This document shows positions 24,805-27,472 of a stretch of 27,472 nt of DNA, piece by piece. The notes under the pieces were generated by a model, which was given only the letters and a program-made list of their open reading frames with translations, ran no database searches and had not been told where the DNA came from. The stretch lies in the NCBI GenBank assembly GCA_045629485.1, contig JAZQRF010000317.1:1-27472 (forward strand). The letters are read 5' to 3'. Origin of the DNA: Pseudopedobacter sp045629485 (GTDB taxonomy: Bacteria > Bacteroidota > Bacteroidia > Sphingobacteriales > Sphingobacteriaceae). Positions within the stretch are counted from its first letter, which is position 1. Each line of letters begins with the position of its first letter. The position numbers were made by a program, and so were the translations under genes.

Positions 24805-26013
24805 TTATTTATTGGGTTTTAACAGGCCAGCATTAATATTCAAATAAATATACCTGATGCGCTCTTGTTCTTTACGACCTTTATCCACCATCAATTGATA
24901 TTGCTTTGTACTGTTTTTAGCCAGCCTGTCTTTTAATTTATTAATAAGGATTGAAAACTGAATAACAAAACCAAATTTAGATCGCGGCAGCTGTAAAGAC
25001 TGGCAGGATAGCGCCCCTAAAAAATGATAGTTGTAAGCTAAATGGCTTTGTTGCAGCATTCTCTTCATTATTTTCCTTTTCGGGAAATTAACCTGGAGGG
25101 GTTCTGCAGTGAGTGCCTGGGCTAATCCGATGGAATCTTCGTCAGCAGCCGACTGTGTCATGGTCCAGTAGTAAAGAGCTCTAATAGCTTCTTTTTCGTT
25201 ATTTGGGAGGTAGTTTTCCGGTATCCCTATTAATACACCAACATACTTCCAAAAATGAAATAAACCTTCGATTTCTTGTTCTGTAGGTGTAAAGCCAATT
25301 TTTCTTAGCCCAACCAGGTAAACCAAAGAAAAACCAAGATTAGTGGCCACCATATCCCATAAGTTGAGTGGAACTCCCCATTGGTCGTTATCCCATGTTT
25401 GAGTGTTTAAAATTGCTACCCGAGAATAGGAGTGAATTAACCTTGTTTTTATGATGCTTTTAAAGCCACTGTTGTTTCGTTCTAAAGCATTGGCACCGGT
25501 AATATTTACCCAAAATTCCAGCGTTTCGGCAAGTCTTTTAACCGCTCCTTTTTTTAATGCACCGGTAAATATAAGTGGCTTATTTATAGCTGCAGATTCA
25601 TAACCTCCCATTAAGCAATAATCTCTTAACACAATTAGAGAAGAAGCACCTGCCCGTCTGCATAATGCAGAGCCAGCTTCTAGCAATTCTTTATCCAGCC
25701 ATGATGGCTGATGATATACAGAAGAGAGAAGCGCTTTCACACTTGCTGGAGTATTATTTGGGTTCAAATTAGGATCATCAAGATATTGAGTGAACTGCTG
25801 ATGTCCTTTTTGAAATCCATCTTTTATATACAGATCGTTCACTACGTCATCGGCTAAGTCGTCTCTCTCAAAGAACCATGGAATATATTGTGCGGCATCA
25901 TTCAAATCTGGCTGATCAGATAATTTCTTCAATAACTCTTTACCAATTTCTTTTTCCCAATAATTAGCAAAGGATGTAGTGTTTCGTGTATATCTTTCCG
26001 GGGCTTTTATCAT
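24805..26013 (-). CDS. MpaB/Lcp-like haem oxygenase (DUF2236)
   Basis: The 402-residue protein resembles the family of ER-bound oxygenase MpaB and rubber oxygenase Lcp (PF09995). Family-like segments are QPSWLDKELLEAGSALCRRA, the helix YESAAINKPLIFTGALKKGA followed by KRLAETLEFW, the segment IIKTRLIHSYSRVAIL with His194 as candidate axial haem ligand, WGVPLNLWDMVATNLGFSLV, and GLFHFWKYVGVLIGIPE. Lcp enzymes are b-type haem dioxygenases cleaving polyisoprene; the substrate of this relative is unknown. There is no signal peptide, so it is presumably cytoplasmic, unlike secreted Lcp. It is divergent from the aspartate kinase gene. Confidence 0.75.
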   Translation of the reverse strand: MIKAPERYTRNTTSFANYWEKEIGKELLKKLSDQPDLNDAAQYIPWFFERDDLADDVVNDLYIKDGFQKGHQQFTQYLDDPNLNPNNTPASVKALLSSVYHQPSWLDKELLEAGSALCRRAGASSLIVLRDYCLMGGYESAAINKPLIFTGALKKGAVKRLAETLEFWVNITGANALERNNSGFKSIIKTRLIHSYSRVAILNTQTWDNDQWGVPLNLWDMVATNLGFSLVYLVGLRKIGFTPTEQEIEGLFHFWKYVGVLIGIPENYLPNNEKEAIRALYYWTMTQSAADEDSIGLAQALTAEPLQVNFPKRKIMKRMLQQSHLAYNYHFLGALSCQSLQLPRSKFGFVIQFSILINKLKDRLAKNSTKQYQLMVDKGRKEQERIRYIYLNINAGLLKPNK

Positions 26014-26261
26014 AGATCTCTTATATCAACAAAAATTAAAGAATAAGTTTCTAAATATTTTTAATTGTTGATGGATACATATCAAAGTTAAGGCATATAT
26101 ACGTTGTTGAATATTTTTATTTCAGGTAAAACCAACTCGCTAAAAGTACCTGAAATTAAATCTGGTTTTTCTTCCAGTTTTGCTTAACAAAATTTACTTT
26201 ATTCAGGCTTTTAACCTATTTTAGCGCCCGAAATTAAAAATCACAATCTAAAGACAACAAA
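26014..26261. other. Divergent intergenic region
   Basis: On the minus strand an exact -7 box, TAACTTTG (26083-26090), serves the oxygenase gene with a leader of about 60 bases. On the plus strand TATTTTAG (26217-26224), one mismatch from the consensus, is the best candidate for the aspartate kinase gene. No riboswitch or leader peptide was recognised. Confidence 0.45.
26083..26090 (-). promoter_or_regulatory. -7 box of the MpaB/Lcp-like gene
   Basis: The minus strand reads TAACTTTG, an exact match to TAnnTTTG. The -33 region has no clear TTTG. Confidence 0.4.
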
Positions 26262-27472
26262 ATGAAAGTTCTAAAATTCGGGGGTACATCTGTAGGAAGC
26301 CCTGAAAGAATGAAAGCTCTTTTAGACATTATTAATGCTTCTGAAAGACAGATAGTTGTACTATCTGCGGTTTCTGGTACAACCAATAACCTTGTAGAGA
26401 TTTCTCAGGCTTATTTGGCATCTGACAAGGCTAAGGCTAATGAATTAGTAAAAGCTTTAAAAGATAAGTATGAAATCTTCATTAAGGAACTTTTTAAACA
26501 GGAAGAATTTGTAGCTAAGGGAAAAGAGGTTATTGATTATCATTTCGATTTAATCTCTGCTTTTTCTAATGATTTATTTACTGCGGTAGAAGAAAAAGTG
26601 GTTTTAGCGCAAGGTGAATTACTTTCAACAACTTTATATCACATTTATCTTCAAGAAATCGGGATTAAATCTGTGCTTTTACCAGCATTGGAATTCATGA
26701 AAATTGATGAAGATAACGAGCCTGTGGTAGATTATATCACAGAAAAACTAACTCCTTTATTGGATGCAGCTCCTGATGTAAATTTATTTATCACACAGGG
26801 CTTTATTTGCAGGAATTCTTTTGGCGAAATTGATAATCTGAGAAGAGGCGGTAGTGATTATACAGCTTCGTTAATTGGTGCTGGAATTAAAGCAGAGGAA
26901 GTACAAATCTGGACGGATATCGATGGAATGCATAATAACGATCCACGTATAGTAAAAGGAACCAAACCTATTGCCCGTTTATCTTTTGATGAAGCTGCAG
27001 AACTGGCTTATTTTGGAGCTAAAATTTTGCATCCTCAATCTGTGTTCCCTGCGCAGAAGTATAAAATTCCTGTTCGTTTATTAAATACCATGGAGCCTAA
27101 TGCTTTTGGAACTTTAATCAGCAGCGAAAGCGAAAAAGGAAAAATTAAATCTATTGCTGCAAAAGATGGCATTACCGCTATTAAAATTCAATCTAGCCGT
27201 ATGCTGTTGGCCTATGGGTTTTTGAGAAGAGTTTTTGAAGTTTTTGAAAGATACAAAACTCCAATAGATATGATTACTACTTCTGAAGTTGCAGTTTCTG
27301 TTACTATAGATGATACTAAATATCTTGGAGAAATCACTAAAGAACTGAGTGATTTTGGTATTGTTGAAGTAGATGTTAACCATTCTATTATTTGCGTAGT
27401 TGGCGATATGGGGGCAAATACACATGGCTTTGCTTCAAGAGTTTTCGAATCGTTAAAACATATTCCTTTGAG
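26262..27472 (+). CDS. Aspartate kinase, 3' end beyond the window
   Basis: The frame from ATG 26262 stays open for 403 codons to the window edge. It starts MKVLKFGGTSVGSPERM, the amino-acid kinase P-loop-like motif. The aspartokinase signature runs through FITQGFICRNSFGEIDNLRR, GGSDYTASLIGAG and WTDIDGMHNNDPRIV, then FDEAAELAYFGAKILHP. Regulatory ACT domains begin near residue 300 (IAAKDGITAIKIQSSRMLLA and IDMITTSEVAVSVTID). It phosphorylates aspartate at the entry to lysine, threonine and methionine synthesis. The family's monofunctional form has about 440 residues, so little may be missing; fusion to homoserine dehydrogenase (ThrA type) cannot be excluded as the end is not seen. LysC versus ThrA naming is left open. 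Confidence 0.95.
   Translation, partial: MKVLKFGGTSVGSPERMKALLDIINASERQIVVLSAVSGTTNNLVEISQAYLASDKAKANELVKALKDKYEIFIKELFKQEEFVAKGKEVIDYHFDLISAFSNDLFTAVEEKVVLAQGELLSTTLYHIYLQEIGIKSVLLPALEFMKIDEDNEPVVDYITEKLTPLLDAAPDVNLFITQGFICRNSFGEIDNLRRGGSDYTASLIGAGIKAEEVQIWTDIDGMHNNDPRIVKGTKPIARLSFDEAAELAYFGAKILHPQSVFPAQKYKIPVRLLNTMEPNAFGTLISSESEKGKIKSIAAKDGITAIKIQSSRMLLAYGFLRRVFEVFERYKTPIDMITTSEVAVSVTIDDTKYLGEITKELSDFGIVEVDVNHSIICVVGDMGANTHGFASRVFESLKHIPL

Noticed and set aside
27114..27425. 103-codon minus-strand frame at the right edge
   Set aside because: It is antisense to the aspartate kinase gene, whose ACT domains are clear there; the predicted protein is Asn/Phe/Ser-rich with no motif.

Overview
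The window looks like chromosomal DNA from a low-GC member of the Bacteroidota, most likely a Sphingobacteriaceae or Pedobacter-type organism. Three things point there. Several genes are preceded by exact or near-exact TAnnTTTG -7 boxes, the Bacteroidota promoter type, while Shine-Dalgarno sequences are mostly weak or absent. The protein families (DUF4397 lipoproteins, DUF4202, HipA_2/DUF3037, the Bacteroidota form of RND pump, MpaB/Lcp-like oxygenase) are common in that phylum. Intergenic DNA is very AT-rich. The species assignment is inference; no rRNA is present.

Layout. Bases 1-591 hold the C-terminal part of a DDE transposase (ISL3-like), so an insertion sequence enters from the left edge. 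Bases 816-7295 form a tripartite efflux operon: TetR-type regulator, TolC-type outer-membrane channel, lipoprotein membrane-fusion protein and RND permease. It is driven by a recognisable promoter overlapped by a perfect inverted repeat (probable operator) and ends in a strong terminator. A convergent DUF2383-like gene follows. Next is an overlapping pair encoding a HipA-like kinase and a DUF3037 protein (8044-9196), the least understood module here. After a 349-base gap with a strong hairpin comes a likely operon of a DUF92 membrane protein, glycine C-acetyltransferase (kbl) and tRNA pseudouridine synthase (truA). A DUF4397 lipoprotein gene and an orphan membrane hybrid histidine kinase follow, then pnp, a small tail-anchored protein and a DUF4202 protein.

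From 18838 to 26013 all genes are on the minus strand. In transcription order they are an MpaB/Lcp-like oxygenase, a phosphoglucomutase/phosphomannomutase, an exported Fe/Mn superoxide dismutase, a sialate O-acetylesterase-like lipase/esterase, and cydA-cydB (cytochrome bd oxidase). At 26262 a plus-strand aspartate kinase begins and runs off the right edge.

Most of the window is ordinary housekeeping and stress physiology: RNA decay and modification, oxygen and superoxide handling, sugar-phosphate metabolism, drug efflux. No tRNA, rRNA, CRISPR array or prophage was seen. The parts most worth a second look are the HipA_2-DUF3037 pair, the hairpin leader region before the DUF92-kbl-truA genes, the operator/promoter of the efflux operon, the two extra membrane segments of the RND permease, and a perfect 12-base palindrome between truA and the DUF4397 gene.
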